DNA of 64,000 bases from Actinoplanes sp. L3-i22 (GTDB taxonomy: Bacteria; Actinomycetota; Actinomycetes; Mycobacteriales; Micromonosporaceae). A program made the translations under genes and the position numbers. Shown one piece after another: positions 46,971 through 57,475 of the stretch (the first letter of the stretch is position 1; the number at the start of each line of letters is the position of its first letter). The notes beneath the pieces are model-generated. The model saw nothing but the letters and a program-made list of their open reading frames with translations, searched no databases and had not been told where the DNA came from. The stretch lies in NCBI RefSeq assembly GCF_019704555.1, contig NZ_AP024745.1, positions 1-64,000 on the forward strand, in the 5' to 3' direction.

Positions 46971-48470
46971 TTGACCGCGCCCGCCGTACCGGCTCCCTCA
47001 CCCTCCACCACGGGTGAGCTGTCGCGTATCCCGGGATTGAAGACCCGCCGCAACGCCGAGCTGGCCCTGCTGGGGCTGGCGATGGCGTTGGTGGCGGCGT
47101 TCGGCTGGACCGTCGAGGCGAACCAGTACGGCACCGTCTCGGCGACGTTCTGGGTTCCGGCGGTACTCCTGAGCATCCTGTTCCTGGGGCTGCACCTGGT
47201 GGTGCGGCTGACCGCGCCGTACGCGGATCCGGTGTTGATCCCGGCGGTCGCGCTGATCAACGGGATCGGGGTGGCGTTCCTGCGCCGCCTCGACATCGCG
47301 CGCGCGATCGCCCAGAAGGACCCGATGCCGGGCGTCTTCGCCGGCACCGGCGGGCGGCAGCTGGCCTGGACGCTGGCGTCGCTGATCCTGGCCGCGGTGC
47401 TGCTGCTGGTGGTGCGCGATCACAAGGTGGTCTCGCGGTACGCCTACACCCTGGGCCTGGCCGGCATCGTGCTGGTGATGATCCCGGCGGTGCTGCCCGG
47501 CAGCCTCTCCGAGGTGAACGGCGCGAAGCTGTGGATCAAGTTCGGCTCGTTCTCCATCCAGCCGGGTGAGTTCGCCAAGCTGGCCCTGGTCTCCTTCTTC
47601 GCGTACTACCTGGTCCGCAAGCGCGAGGTGCTGTCGCTGGCCAGCCACCGGTTCCTCGGGCTGGACTTCCCGCGCGGCCGCGACCTGGGCCCGGTTCTCA
47701 CGGTCTGGCTGCTCAGCCTCCTGGTCCTGGTCTTCGAGAAGGACCTGGGCACCGCGCTGATGTACTTCGGCCTGTTCGTGGTCACGCTCTACGTGGCCAC
47801 CGAGCGGTCCAGCTGGCTGATCATCGGCCTGCTGCTGTTCTTCGGCGGCGTCTACGTGGCGTACCTGCTGGGTGAGTCGGTGGGCGGCCCGTTCGCGAAC
47901 TTCTACGACCGGGCGTCGATCTGGCTCGACCCGTTCGCCCCGAAGTACATCGACAACGACGGCTACCAGCTGGTCCAGGGCCTGTTCGGCCTGGGTTCGG
48001 GCGGCCTGTTCGGGTCGGGGCCGGGGGCCGGCTCGCCGGGCTTCATCCCCGAGGTGCGTACCGACTTCATCTTCGCCGGCCTGGGTGAGGAGATCGGCCT
48101 GTTCGGCCTCTCCGCGCTGCTGGTGACGTACCTGCTGATCGTCGAGCGGGGCCTGCGCGCGGCGCTGGCGGTCCGGGACTCGTTCGGCAAGCTGGTCGCC
48201 GGCGGCCTGGCGTTCACGCTCGGCTTGCAGATCTTCGTCATCCTGGGTGGCATCACCGGGTTGATCCCGCTGACCGGTCAGACCACGCCGTTCCTGTCCG
48301 CCGGTGGCTCGTCGCTGATGGCCAACTGGCTGCTGGTGGCGATGCTCCTGCGGATCTCCAACGCGGCGCGCGGTCCGGCCGCCGGCGGGACCGGGCCGGA
48401 GCGGCCCGGCGGACCCAAGAAAGCCCCCACTCAGCTGCACGGCGCCATGACGGAGGTGATCAAGCCGTGA
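46971..48470 (+). CDS. rodA: FtsW/RodA/SpoVE SEDS glycosyltransferase
   Basis: 499 aa from TTG 46971 (GGGGAA upstream); no ATG or GTG precedes the first membrane segment in frame. About 12 transmembrane helices are evident. Family landmarks: LWIKFGSFSIQPGEFAKL near 180 and EKDLGTALMYFGLF near 257. It polymerises lipid II together with its paired PbpA, encoded immediately downstream with a 4-bp overlap. It belongs to the growth side of the kinase cluster. Confidence 0.94.
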   Translation: MTAPAVPAPSPSTTGELSRIPGLKTRRNAELALLGLAMALVAAFGWTVEANQYGTVSATFWVPAVLLSILFLGLHLVVRLTAPYADPVLIPAVALINGIGVAFLRRLDIARAIAQKDPMPGVFAGTGGRQLAWTLASLILAAVLLLVVRDHKVVSRYAYTLGLAGIVLVMIPAVLPGSLSEVNGAKLWIKFGSFSIQPGEFAKLALVSFFAYYLVRKREVLSLASHRFLGLDFPRGRDLGPVLTVWLLSLLVLVFEKDLGTALMYFGLFVVTLYVATERSSWLIIGLLLFFGGVYVAYLLGESVGGPFANFYDRASIWLDPFAPKYIDNDGYQLVQGLFGLGSGGLFGSGPGAGSPGFIPEVRTDFIFAGLGEEIGLFGLSALLVTYLLIVERGLRAALAVRDSFGKLVAGGLAFTLGLQIFVILGGITGLIPLTGQTTPFLSAGGSSLMANWLLVAMLLRISNAARGPAAGGTGPERPGGPKKAPTQLHGAMTEVIKP

Positions 48471-49969
48471 ATGCCCCTCTTCGCCGCGCCGGCGTGGTCG
48501 TCCTCGTGCTGTTCGGCCTGATCTTCGCGAACCTGAACTGGATCCAGGCGTACAAGGCCGACGAGTACCGGACGGCGGCCCGCAACCCGCGGGTCACCGT
48601 GGCCGAGTACGAACGCCCCCGGGGTGTGATCGAGGCCGACGGCGGCGTCGCGCTGGCCAAGAACACCGCCACCGACGACACCCTGAAGTACCTGCGGGTG
48701 TACCCGAAGAAGGAGATCTACGCCCCGGTCCTCGGGTACAAGCCGGTCAGCATCGGCGCCACCGGGATCGAGTCGAGCGAGAACGACTTCCTCTCCGGCG
48801 AGAGCGACAAGCTCTTCGCGGACCGGCTCAGCGACATGTTCACCGGTCAGCAGACCGAGGGCGGCAACGTCATCCTGTCGCTGAAGTCGAAGGTCCAAGA
48901 GGTCGCCTGGAAGCAGATGACCGACAACGAGCGCGGGGCGACGAAGGGCGCGGCGGTCGCCATCGACCCGCAGACCGGCGCGATCCAGGCGCTCGTCTCG
49001 ATGCCGAGCTACGACCCGAACCAGCTGGTCACGCACGACAAGACGGCGGCGTCGAAGGCGTACCAGCAGCTCAACGCGGACAAGGACCAGCCGCTGCTGA
49101 ACCGGGCGCTGGCGCAGACCCTGCCACCCGGCTCGACCTTCAAGGTGATCGTATCGGCGGCGGCGCTGCAGAACGGCTACGACGTCAACTCCGAGATCCC
49201 GGCCGGCAGTGAGTACCGGGAGAGCGGCGCGGTCATCCGCAACGCCGAGGACGAGGTCTGCCCCGGTGGCCAGATCTCGCTCAAGGAGGCGCTGACCGAG
49301 AGCTGCAACACCGGGTACGCCAAGCTCGGCGTGAAGCTCGGCGCGGACAAGGTCAAGGCGGCCGCGAAGGCGTTCGGGTTCGAGGACGACACGCTCAAGG
49401 TCGGCGAGCTGGAGAGCGGCGACGGCCTGAAGGTCGCGGCCAGCCACACCGGCAACATCGCGAACCCGGACGGCAGCACCGACAAGGGCGCGCTGGCGCA
49501 GTCCTCGATCGGCCAGCGGGACGTGCGGATGACGCCGCTGCAGGGCGCGCTGATCGCGGCCACGGTGGCGAACGGCGGCGAGCAGATGCGCCCCTACCTG
49601 GTGCAGAAGCTGCTGAGCTCGGAACGCCGGACGATCTACACCGCCTCGCCGAAGAAGCGCAGCAACCCGATCGACGGCAAGGTCGCCTCGCAGCTGAAAG
49701 AGATGATGGTCAGCGTCGTCGAGAACGGCACCGGTAAGAAGGCGCAGATCGACGGGATGACCGTCGGCGGCAAGACCGGTACCGCGCAGAACGCCGAGGG
49801 CGCCGACCCGCACGGGTGGTTCATCGGCTTCGCGTTCGACGACAAGGGTAAGGCCGTCTCGGCGGTCTGCGTCATGCTGGAGAACGTGCAGGGCGGCCAC
49901 GCGAGCGCCGAAGCGGCCCGGATCGCCGGCCTGATCATGAAGGCCGCGGCCGGCGGGGGAGGAAACTGA
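48467..49969 (+). CDS. pbpA: Class B penicillin-binding protein PbpA
   Basis: 500 aa; GTGA overlap with rodA. One N-terminal transmembrane helix (about 8-25), then a pedestal and a transpeptidase domain. The active-site motifs are S223-TFK (PPGSTFKVIV), SCN (ESCNTGYAK) and KTG (K436, GGKTGTAQN). It crosslinks glycan strands made by the partner SEDS protein and is a beta-lactam target. Confidence 0.95.
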   Translation: MNAPLRRAGVVVLVLFGLIFANLNWIQAYKADEYRTAARNPRVTVAEYERPRGVIEADGGVALAKNTATDDTLKYLRVYPKKEIYAPVLGYKPVSIGATGIESSENDFLSGESDKLFADRLSDMFTGQQTEGGNVILSLKSKVQEVAWKQMTDNERGATKGAAVAIDPQTGAIQALVSMPSYDPNQLVTHDKTAASKAYQQLNADKDQPLLNRALAQTLPPGSTFKVIVSAAALQNGYDVNSEIPAGSEYRESGAVIRNAEDEVCPGGQISLKEALTESCNTGYAKLGVKLGADKVKAAAKAFGFEDDTLKVGELESGDGLKVAASHTGNIANPDGSTDKGALAQSSIGQRDVRMTPLQGALIAATVANGGEQMRPYLVQKLLSSERRTIYTASPKKRSNPIDGKVASQLKEMMVSVVENGTGKKAQIDGMTVGGKTGTAQNAEGADPHGWFIGFAFDDKGKAVSAVCVMLENVQGGHASAEAARIAGLIMKAAAGGGGN

Positions 49970-49970
49970 C

Positions 49971-51320
49971 ATGATCCGCCCGGGGGTCACGCTCGGTGGG
50001 CGGTACCGCTTGGAAGAGCGGATCGCCGGCGGCGGTATGGGTGACGTGTGGCGCGGCACGGACGACGTGCTGGGCCGGACGGTCGCCGTCAAGATCTTGT
50101 TGCCCGCACTGCTGGACGAGCCCGGCTTCGCCGAGCGGTTCCGCGGTGAGGCGCGCACCATGGCGACGATCAACCACCCTGGCGTGGTCGACGTCTACGA
50201 CTACGGCAGCGACCAGCAACTCGCCTTCCTGGTGATGGAGTACGTCGAGGGCGACGCCCTGTCCCGCACGCTGAGCCGGGTCGGCCGGCTCACCCCGGCG
50301 CGGACCATGGCGCTGGTGGCCCAGGCCGCCGACGCGCTGCAGGCCGCCCACGCGAACGGGATCGTGCACCGCGACGTGAAGCCCGGCAACCTGCTGGTCC
50401 GGCCGAACGGGACGCTGGTCCTGACCGACTTCGGCATCGCCCGGTCCGCCCTGGTCGGGCAGCTGACCGTGGCCGGCGCGGTGCTCGGCACGGCGTCGTA
50501 CATCTCGCCCGAGCAGGCGGCCGGCGACACCGCCACCGCGGCCTCCGATGTGTACGCGCTCGGCGTCGTCGCCTACCAGTGCCTCTCCGGGCACCGGCCG
50601 TTCGACGGGTCGACCCCGATCGAGATCGCCATGAAGCACGTCCGGGAGACGCCGCGCCCGCTGCCCGGCGACATCCCGCCCGCGGTCCGCGCCATCGTCG
50701 AGCGCGCCCTGGCCAAGGACCCGACCGCCCGCTGGCCCAGTGCCGCGGCGATGGCCGCGGTGGCCCGGCAGGCCGCCGCGTCGCTGACCACCACGGTGCA
50801 GCCGCCGGTGAGTCAGCCGATGCGGGCCACCCCGATCAGCCCGGCCCCGGCTCAGCAGGCCCGGGCCTCGGTGCCGCGCCCGACGTCGGGCGCCCGCGGC
50901 GCCGCGTCGGTGCCGTCGGTCCCGTCCGCACCGCCGGCGTCCGGTCCACCGGCCGCGCCGGTCGCGCCGCCGATGCCACCGCACTACCGCCCGCAGTCCG
51001 GTCCGCCGATGAGTGGCTATCCGCAGCAGCAGATGCCGGGGGCCAAGCCGGAGGGCTCGTTCGGCCGTCAGGTGCTGATCGTGCTCGCGGTGGTGCTGGC
51101 TCTGCTGGTGCTGCTCTGTGCCGGTGTCATCTCATTCCTGTATCGACAAGGCAACACACAAGGCGCCGCCGAAATCGCGCTGGGTGATCGCAGCAGCTCG
51201 ACGGCTATCCTCCGGATGGGCGTGGCCGGCGACCGGGTGTCGACGGCGTCGTACCGTCTTATCAAGGCCGATGCCCAGTTCGGCCGGATCCGACCGAACG
51301 AAGGACGACAGACGCTATGA
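49971..51320 (+). CDS. pknA: Ser/Thr protein kinase PknA
   Basis: 449 aa; the ATG follows the pbpA stop by 1 nt. A Hanks-type kinase domain (about 10-270) has the glycine loop, HRDVKPGNLLV with D135, DFG at D153 and an intact APE-like segment. A Pro/Ser/Ala linker, one transmembrane helix (about 367-388) and a ~60-residue extracellular tail follow. It controls growth and division partners in the cluster. Its stop overlaps pknB. Confidence 0.95.
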   Translation: MIRPGVTLGGRYRLEERIAGGGMGDVWRGTDDVLGRTVAVKILLPALLDEPGFAERFRGEARTMATINHPGVVDVYDYGSDQQLAFLVMEYVEGDALSRTLSRVGRLTPARTMALVAQAADALQAAHANGIVHRDVKPGNLLVRPNGTLVLTDFGIARSALVGQLTVAGAVLGTASYISPEQAAGDTATAASDVYALGVVAYQCLSGHRPFDGSTPIEIAMKHVRETPRPLPGDIPPAVRAIVERALAKDPTARWPSAAAMAAVARQAAASLTTTVQPPVSQPMRATPISPAPAQQARASVPRPTSGARGAASVPSVPSAPPASGPPAAPVAPPMPPHYRPQSGPPMSGYPQQQMPGAKPEGSFGRQVLIVLAVVLALLVLLCAGVISFLYRQGNTQGAAEIALGDRSSSTAILRMGVAGDRVSTASYRLIKADAQFGRIRPNEGRQTL

Positions 51321-53089
51321 CGGCGCAGGCCCGACTGCTAGGTGGCAGGTATCAGGTCGGCGAGCTGCTCGGCTATGGCGGCATGGCGGAGGTGCACCGG
51401 GGCCGCGACCTCCGTCTCGGCCGGGACGTGGCGATCAAGATGCTGCGTACCGACCTGGCCCGGGATCCTACGTTCCAGGAGCGGTTCCGCCGCGAGGCGC
51501 AGAACTCGGCCGCGCTGAACCACCCGGCCATCGTCGCCGTCTACGACACCGGCGAGGAGATCTCCGCCACCGGTGAGAAGCTTCCGTTCATCGTCATGGA
51601 GTTCGTCAACGGCCAGACGCTGAAGGAAGAGCTCGCCCAGGAGCAGCGGCTGCAGCCACGCCGCGCCCTCGAGGTCATCGCCGACATCTGCGCCGCGCTG
51701 GAGTTCAGCCACCGGCACGGGATCATCCACCGGGACATCAAGCCCGGCAACGTGATGATCACGCAGAGCGGCCAGGTCAAGGTCATGGACTTCGGTATCG
51801 CCCGGGCCCTGGCCAGCGGCGCCACCACGATGACGCAGACCAGCGCGGTGATCGGGACCGCGCAGTACCTTTCTCCCGAGCAGGCCCGCGGCGAGGCGGT
51901 CGACGCCCGCTCCGATGTGTACGCGGCCGGCTGTGTCCTCTTCGAACTGGTCGTCGGGCACCCGCCGTTCGTCGGTGACAGCCCGGTCAGCGTGGCCTAC
52001 CAGCACGTCCGGGAGGACCCGAAGTCGCCGAGCTCGATCAACCGCGAGGTCCCGCCGGATCTCGACGCGATCGTGCTGAAGGCCCTGGCGAAGAACCCGC
52101 TGAACCGTTACCAGAGCGCCCAGGAGATGCGCGCCGACGCGCTGCGCGCCGTCTCCGGCCGCCCGGTGATGGCCACCCCGGTGATGAACCAGGCCGAGAC
52201 CGTCGCGATGAACAACGGCCCCCGGCAGTGGCAGCCGCAGGCGGCGACCACCATGCAGCGGCCGGTCCAGGGTGGTTACCCGGCGGGTCGGCAGCCCGAC
52301 AACAAGCAGTCCTGGGTGTGGGCCGCGCTGGCCGGCCTGGGCGTGCTGGTGGTGATCGTGCTCGGCGTCGCGCTGGCGCTGAACAAGAACAACGACAAGA
52401 CCGGCAACACCCCCGCGCCGACGGCCCAGGCGCAGCTGCCCGATCTGAAGGGCCTCACCGAGTCGCAGGCGCAGTCGAAACTGACCCAGCTCGGCTTCAC
52501 CAACGTCTCGGCGACCGACCCGACGACCGACGCGGACTGCAAGGGCGAGGTCAGCGCACAGACCCCGACCAAGGGCACGACCGTCCCGGTCGACACCGCG
52601 GTCACCTACACGATCTGCAACGCGCCGGACAAGGTGACCGTGCCGTCCGGCCTGGTCGGCAGCACCCGGGCCTCCGCCGAGCAGGCGCTGAAGAACGCGA
52701 ACCTGGTGCCGGTCATCAAGAACGTCGACAGTTCCGCGCCGAAGGACCAGGTCGTCGCTGTGGAACAGGAGGGCGATTCGGTCGCCCCGGGCACCAGGAT
52801 CACCGTGAGCGTTTCCAACAACCAGCTCGTGCTGGTGCCGGACGTGATCGGCCGGTCGCAGGACGCCGCCACCGCGCTGCTGCAGGAGGCCGGTCTGAAC
52901 GTGACGGTCAACAAGGTGCAGGACGGCGGCGACCCGGGCACCGTGATCGCCCAGAGCAAGAAGGCGAAGAGCAAGGTCAACACCGGTTCCCCGATCACGA
53001 TCACCGTGGTGAGCGACGAGCCGAACCCGAGCGACTCCGCCTCGCCGGACCCGACGGACGGCGGCACCGGCGGCGGCCTCAACGGGTAA
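51317..53089 (+). CDS. pknB: Ser/Thr protein kinase PknB with three PASTA domains
   Basis: 590 aa; ATGA overlap with pknA. The kinase domain (about 10-280) has HRDIKPGNVMI (D140), DFGIA and SPEQARGE. A transmembrane helix (about 335-356) is followed by three PASTA domains (about 373-435, 440-508, 510-576). PASTA 1 contains two Cys (DADCKG and YTICNA) that could form a disulfide. The extracellular part senses muropeptides/lipid II. A strong terminator hairpin follows. Confidence 0.96.
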   Translation: MTAQARLLGGRYQVGELLGYGGMAEVHRGRDLRLGRDVAIKMLRTDLARDPTFQERFRREAQNSAALNHPAIVAVYDTGEEISATGEKLPFIVMEFVNGQTLKEELAQEQRLQPRRALEVIADICAALEFSHRHGIIHRDIKPGNVMITQSGQVKVMDFGIARALASGATTMTQTSAVIGTAQYLSPEQARGEAVDARSDVYAAGCVLFELVVGHPPFVGDSPVSVAYQHVREDPKSPSSINREVPPDLDAIVLKALAKNPLNRYQSAQEMRADALRAVSGRPVMATPVMNQAETVAMNNGPRQWQPQAATTMQRPVQGGYPAGRQPDNKQSWVWAALAGLGVLVVIVLGVALALNKNNDKTGNTPAPTAQAQLPDLKGLTESQAQSKLTQLGFTNVSATDPTTDADCKGEVSAQTPTKGTTVPVDTAVTYTICNAPDKVTVPSGLVGSTRASAEQALKNANLVPVIKNVDSSAPKDQVVAVEQEGDSVAPGTRITVSVSNNQLVLVPDVIGRSQDAATALLQEAGLNVTVNKVQDGGDPGTVIAQSKKAKSKVNTGSPITITVVSDEPNPSDSASPDPTDGGTGGGLNG

Positions 53090-53102
53090 CCCGCAACGAG
53101 AA

Positions 53103-53138
53103 CGAGAGCCGGTCGCCTGTCAGGGCGGCCGGCTCTCG
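53103..53138. terminator. Bidirectional terminator between pknB and pabA/trpG
   Basis: CGAGAGCCGG and CCGGCTCTCG form a perfect 10-bp stem with a 16-nt loop in the convergent gap. Confidence 0.8.
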
Positions 53139-53170
53139 GCGTCTTCCGAGGTGCGTCGAGGCAGCGTGGT

Positions 53171-53830
53171 TCAGGCGGTGGCGAACGCCGAACGACGCCG
53201 CGTCTCCACCTCGGCGGCCAGCTCCGGGGCCTTGGCCAGGGCGTCCGGCAGACCGCAGGTGGCCAGCCAGTTCGCCAGCATGGTGTGGCCGCCCTCGGTG
53301 AGCACCGACTCCGGGTGGAACTGCACACCCTCGATCGGCAGCGTCCGGTGCCGCATCGCCATCACCACGCCGGACTCGGTGCGCCCGGTCACCTCGATCT
53401 CGTCCGGCAGCGTCTCCTCGAGCACGGCGAGCGAGTGGTACCGGGTCGCGGTGAACGGATCCGGCAGGCCGGTCAGCACCCCCGAGCCCTTGTGGTGCAC
53501 CAGCGACGTCTTGCCGTGCAGCAACTCCGGGGCGCGGGTCACGGTCGCGCCGAAGGCCGCGCCGATCGCCTGATGACCAAGACAAACCCCAAAAAGAGGG
53601 ACCTTCCCGGCGTACGTCTTGATCACGTCCAGCATGATCCCGGCGCGCGTCGGCTCCCCCGGTCCGGGTGACAGCAGGATGCCGGCCGCGCCCATCTCGC
53701 CCACCTCGGCGACGCTGATCTCGTCGTTGCGGCGGACCTCGCACTCCGCGCCGAGCTGGCCCAGGTACTGCACCAGGTTGAAGACGAACGAGTCGTAGTT
53801 GTCGATGACCAGGATGCGGACGTCAGTCAC
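53171..53830 (-). CDS. Glutamine amidotransferase, anthranilate/4-amino-4-deoxychorismate synthase component II
   Basis: 219 aa. Class I amidotransferase with nucleophile Cys83 in GVCLGHQ and the catalytic His172/Glu174 in HPES. The family assignment is firm, but TrpG (tryptophan) versus PabA (folate) cannot be decided by sequence; many actinobacterial copies next to pknB are annotated as either or as bifunctional. Its start overlaps the end of a small membrane-protein gene by 8 bp. Confidence 0.93.
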   Translation of the reverse strand: MTDVRILVIDNYDSFVFNLVQYLGQLGAECEVRRNDEISVAEVGEMGAAGILLSPGPGEPTRAGIMLDVIKTYAGKVPLFGVCLGHQAIGAAFGATVTRAPELLHGKTSLVHHKGSGVLTGLPDPFTATRYHSLAVLEETLPDEIEVTGRTESGVVMAMRHRTLPIEGVQFHPESVLTEGGHTMLANWLATCGLPDALAKAPELAAEVETRRRSAFATA

Positions 53831-54131
53831 CGGCCAGGCCTCCTCCGGAGTCGGGTTGGTTGGAGGTCGTGCTGTAGGGGATCGCGTCCGGCGCCGAGGC
53901 GTCCGGGTCGGGTGACGGGACGGCGCTGGGCACCGCCGCGTTCTGATCCACCGAGTTCGGGTCGATCTGCGAGGTGTCGCCGACCTGCACGTCGTCGAAG
54001 GGCAGCAGCGGCGTGGCCCAGGGGAAGACCACGTACCAGAGCAGGGAGCCGACCGTGGCGAGCAGCACCACGGAGATGCTCAGCTTGCTCCAGACGTTTC
54101 CCGGGAACTTGCGCCAGATCCAGGCGTACAT
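53823..54131 (-). CDS. Small single-pass membrane protein
   Basis: 102 aa. One transmembrane helix (about 16-38, LSISVVLLATVGSLLWYVVF) and an exported Asp/Pro/Ser-rich tail. It is encoded 4 bp after the sortase stop and overlaps pabA/trpG. A sortase-accessory or wall role is possible from the context only. Confidence 0.78.
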   Translation of the reverse strand: MYAWIWRKFPGNVWSKLSISVVLLATVGSLLWYVVFPWATPLLPFDDVQVGDTSQIDPNSVDQNAAVPSAVPSPDPDASAPDAIPYSTTSNQPDSGGGLAGD

Positions 54132-54135
54132 CCGC

Positions 54136-56496
54136 TTATGCCTTCAACTTCATCTCGGCCGGGATCCCGGCGTCCGCCTTGGTCTGGTCCCGGGGCACCG
54201 TCTTCACCAGCTCCGCGTGCACGATCAGCCGCTGGTAGTTGTTGAACTTCGGGTTGCAGGTGGTCAAGGTGAGCAGGGCCTTGGTCGGGGTGGCGTCCGG
54301 CTCGTTCGGGACCGCGGCGACGACCTCGACCTGGTTCGGCTTGACGACCTGCTGGCCGTAGACCTGGTAGACGTACCACGCGTCGCGGGTCTCGACGCCG
54401 ATCACGTCACCGGCCTTCAGCTCGTCGATCCGCCAGAAGATCTTCTTGATCCGGTGGCCGGCGACCGAGAAGTTGCCGATCTGGCCGGGCTTGGCGGTCT
54501 CCGGGTAGTGGCCGGGCGCGTACTTGATGTCCTGCGGGCGGACGCCGTCGACGACCACCCACTCCTTGTCCAGCTTCGGGATGTAGATCCGGCCGACCAG
54601 GTTCTCGCCCGGAGCGGCCGGGCCCTTCGCCGCGTTGGTCGGCGTGACGGTCGGGTCGGCCCACGACTGGTCCAGCTCCTGGGCCAGGTGGTCCTGCTCG
54701 TTCTGCACCGCGGCGGAGTTGCCGAACACCTCGTAGCCGGCGAACAGCAGCACGATCAGACCGAAAGTGATCATCAGCTCGCCGGCTCCGCGGATGCCGC
54801 TGCGGACCTTCGACGGGCGGGTCAGCTCGGAGTAGACGCTCTTGTAGCCCTCGCCGGTCTGCTCCGCGCGGAGCTTGACCACCTTCTCGCCGCGCTTCGG
54901 CTCGCCGGGCTGCTCCGGCTCGAACTCCGGCTCGGCCGGTGCGGCCGGGAGGCCGTCGACCGAGGCGGCGCCGAGGACGACCGCGGGGCCCGCGGCATCC
55001 CGGGCGGCGGCCGCCGCCGCGCCCGGGGGCAGGGCGGTGAGCTTGCCCGGGAGCGAAGCCCCGGCGGACAGGGTGGGCAGGACGCCGGTGGGGGCGTCGA
55101 TGGTCCGGATGATCTGGGTCTCGGACGGGTTCGGGTTCACCGCGGCCGGGGGCTCGGCCGGTTCCGGCGGCTCGTTGCTCATCCAGCGGGTGTTCGCGGT
55201 CCCCATCTGAGGAGCGGGCCGGCTCGGGGTCGCCGCGGGGGCAACCTGGCCGGGGTAGCCGCCGGACGCGGTGTGACCGCCGGAGTGGGCCGCTGCCGCC
55301 GCCGGGCTGCCGGGGGGCGACCAGGGGGCGGGCGCGGCGGTTTGCGGCGTCTGCGGGGCGTTCCAGGGGGTTTGCGGGGTGGTTGCCACCGGGTCCGGCC
55401 GGCTCGCGGGCATCTCGGCGCGGGCCGGTGCGGCGGTCTCGATGCGGCCGGTCGCGTCCGGATCCCAGGACGGGGCGGTCGCGGCCGGGGGGACCGGGTC
55501 CGCGTGGCGGCTGGCGACCGGGGCGGTCTGGCGGGTGGGCTCGGCGTCCCAGCTGGGCGGGCTGCTGGGCTTGACGGTGTCCGCGTTCCAACCCGGCGAG
55601 GCCGGGCTGCTCGGCGCGGCGGACCCGTAGACGGGACTGCCAGGAGCGGCGGAACCGTAGGCCGGGCTGCTCGGAGTCGCGGACCCGTGGACGGGGCTGC
55701 CGGGAGCGGCGGAACCGTAGGCCGGGCTGCTGGGGGCGCTGGTGCCGTAGGCCGGGCTCTGCGGGCGGGTCGGCTCGGCGTTCCAGCTCGGGTCGGTGGA
55801 AGCGGCGGTCGGCACCGAGATGCTGGGCAGGGTCATGCCCGGCATCGGAGCGCCGTGCAGCGTCACGCCGGTCAGCGCGCCACCGGGCACGGCGGGGCCG
55901 GGCGCCGCTGCGGCGATCGGCGGGGACGGCTCGGCCGACCGGGCGAGCGGGACCGCGGAGCCGGGAATCTGCTGCGTATCGGCGATCTGCGGGGCGGCTT
56001 CCGCCCGTACCGTAATCGGGTTTTCGATCTTTTCCGGGTTGCCGGGAGCGGGGAACGGCTGCGGCGCGGCAGGCGGCTGAGCGGCCGACGACATCGCGCG
56101 GCGGCGGGCCGCGGCTGCGGCGGCGCTCACCTCGTCCAGGCTGACGTCGGTGCGCGCGGCCTGGATCCGCTGCTGAGTGGCCTCGTCGGCCTGGAGGATC
56201 GCGGTGTCCGCCGCGGCCTCCGGCGGAGTCCGGGCCGGCTGGGCCGCGGTCGCGCCGGTCGCCGACGGGTCGGCGGCGGCGGGCTCGGCGGCGCGCGCGG
56301 CGTGGGGGGAACCGGCCGGACTCGGGCTCACGTTCGTGCCCAGGCCGACCGGGGGTGTCAAGGGCCCGCCGGGCACACCGTCCGGCGAGGCGTCGCTGAG
56401 ACGCGGAATATACGCGGTCTGGGCCTCGGCATCAGGCGCTCGGTGTCGCCCTCTGCCCGCCGTGCTCCCGGGGAACTCCGCCGGCGTGCTCGTCAC
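54136..56496 (-). CDS. srtE: Class E sortase with long N-terminal extension
   Basis: 786 aa from GTG 56496, whose GTGA overlaps the DUF881 stop. Residues 1-565 are a Pro/Ala/Ser-rich, presumably disordered cytosolic region with tandem [14 protein letters not shown] repeats (55612-55755). A transmembrane helix (about 568-588) leads to the sortase fold: VAGHR with catalytic His, TLTTC with Cys747 and the Arg in YQR near 756. Class E sortases anchor LAXTG proteins, including long chaplins in Streptomyces. No substrate with a sorting signal is seen in this window. Confidence 0.88.
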   Translation of the reverse strand: MTSTPAEFPGSTAGRGRHRAPDAEAQTAYIPRLSDASPDGVPGGPLTPPVGLGTNVSPSPAGSPHAARAAEPAAADPSATGATAAQPARTPPEAAADTAILQADEATQQRIQAARTDVSLDEVSAAAAAARRRAMSSAAQPPAAPQPFPAPGNPEKIENPITVRAEAAPQIADTQQIPGSAVPLARSAEPSPPIAAAAPGPAVPGGALTGVTLHGAPMPGMTLPSISVPTAASTDPSWNAEPTRPQSPAYGTSAPSSPAYGSAAPGSPVHGSATPSSPAYGSAAPGSPVYGSAAPSSPASPGWNADTVKPSSPPSWDAEPTRQTAPVASRHADPVPPAATAPSWDPDATGRIETAAPARAEMPASRPDPVATTPQTPWNAPQTPQTAAPAPWSPPGSPAAAAAHSGGHTASGGYPGQVAPAATPSRPAPQMGTANTRWMSNEPPEPAEPPAAVNPNPSETQIIRTIDAPTGVLPTLSAGASLPGKLTALPPGAAAAAARDAAGPAVVLGAASVDGLPAAPAEPEFEPEQPGEPKRGEKVVKLRAEQTGEGYKSVYSELTRPSKVRSGIRGAGELMITFGLIVLLFAGYEVFGNSAAVQNEQDHLAQELDQSWADPTVTPTNAAKGPAAPGENLVGRIYIPKLDKEWVVVDGVRPQDIKYAPGHYPETAKPGQIGNFSVAGHRIKKIFWRIDELKAGDVIGVETRDAWYVYQVYGQQVVKPNQVEVVAAVPNEPDATPTKALLTLTTCNPKFNNYQRLIVHAELVKTVPRDQTKADAGIPAEMKLKA

Positions 56497-57302
56497 TGGG
56501 CCGCCTGCGCGGATCGGAGGTCGGTCGAGCCGTCGTACGCCCGCACTGTCACGTCCTTTTCCATCTTCTCCGTGTAACCGAGACCGAAGTCGGTGACGGC
56601 CTCTCGGAACTGCTTGACTCCTTCTGCGGACTCCAACGCGCGATGCATCGCTGTGGGTTCGCCGATTGCCGTGATCTTGAAGGGCGGGGAGAAAACCTGG
56701 CCGTGAAGGAGCAGCGTGTTGCCGACACAGCGTACCGCGCTGGTGCTGATCACACGCACATCCATGATCGTCATGGCCTCGGCTCCGCCGGCCCACATCG
56801 CGTTCACCACAGCCTGGACATCGCCCTGGTGAACGACCAGATCGTCGTTGTCCGGAGCGTTGTCGCCGAAGTCCGATCCGCGCCGGGGTGAGTCGTTCAG
56901 GGCGACCGTCAGGCCGGGGCCGTGCAGGGCGGTGAACCCCGCCGGTTCACGAATGGCGTCGGCTTGCTCACGTGCGGTCGCCACCGGGGTGTCGACCTCG
57001 GCGAGCCGGGCCGCCTCCTGGTCGACCTGAGCACGCAGCGCCGATTCGCGCTTTTCGATGTCGGCGAGGCGTTCACGTTTGTCGGCGATCAGTTGCGCCA
57101 GTTGGGGCCTTCGGTCGTCGCGCAGTGCCGTACCGTCGGCGGTTGTCGCGGAGGTGGTGAACAGCAGGCCCGCAGCCAGCGCGATCAGCGGAACTCCGAC
57201 GGACCAGATGGTCCGGCTGCCGTCGTGGCGCGGCCGCAGACCGCCGGCGGCGCGCCGCAGCGCGAGCCGCCAGGAGGCCCCACGTTCGCTCTGAAAAGCC
57301 AC
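56493..57302 (-). CDS. DUF881 membrane protein
   Basis: 269 aa; GTG 57302 with GGGAGG upstream. One N-terminal transmembrane helix (about 33-52), a coiled-coil (about 66-100), then the DUF881 domain (about 118-255; [20 protein letters not shown]). DUF881 proteins sit in division or sortase clusters of actinobacteria and resemble FtsL/DivIC-like anchored helices; the function is undetermined. It starts divergently from crgA. Confidence 0.9.
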   Translation of the reverse strand: MAFQSERGASWRLALRRAAGGLRPRHDGSRTIWSVGVPLIALAAGLLFTTSATTADGTALRDDRRPQLAQLIADKRERLADIEKRESALRAQVDQEAARLAEVDTPVATAREQADAIREPAGFTALHGPGLTVALNDSPRRGSDFGDNAPDNDDLVVHQGDVQAVVNAMWAGGAEAMTIMDVRVISTSAVRCVGNTLLLHGQVFSPPFKITAIGEPTAMHRALESAEGVKQFREAVTDFGLGYTEKMEKDVTVRAYDGSTDLRSAQAAQ

Positions 57303-57475
57303 CCCAGCCTCCCTCGAGAACCGTCGCCGGGTATTTTCTCGCCCCGGCGGGTGCCTGTGTGCGCGTCGACTTGATTACGCTAGCTGGCGAACAGTATTCG
57401 CCACGGGCAGCATTCGGAGTCCCCGGAGCCGCTCACCGGTGGTTGTTCACCACTTGTTGCCCACAGGAGAGCGCC

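Noticed and set aside
50970..51316. Possible frameshift at the end of pknA
   Set aside because: The tail after the membrane helix is unusual, but the frame stays open to an ATGA overlap with pknB as expected.
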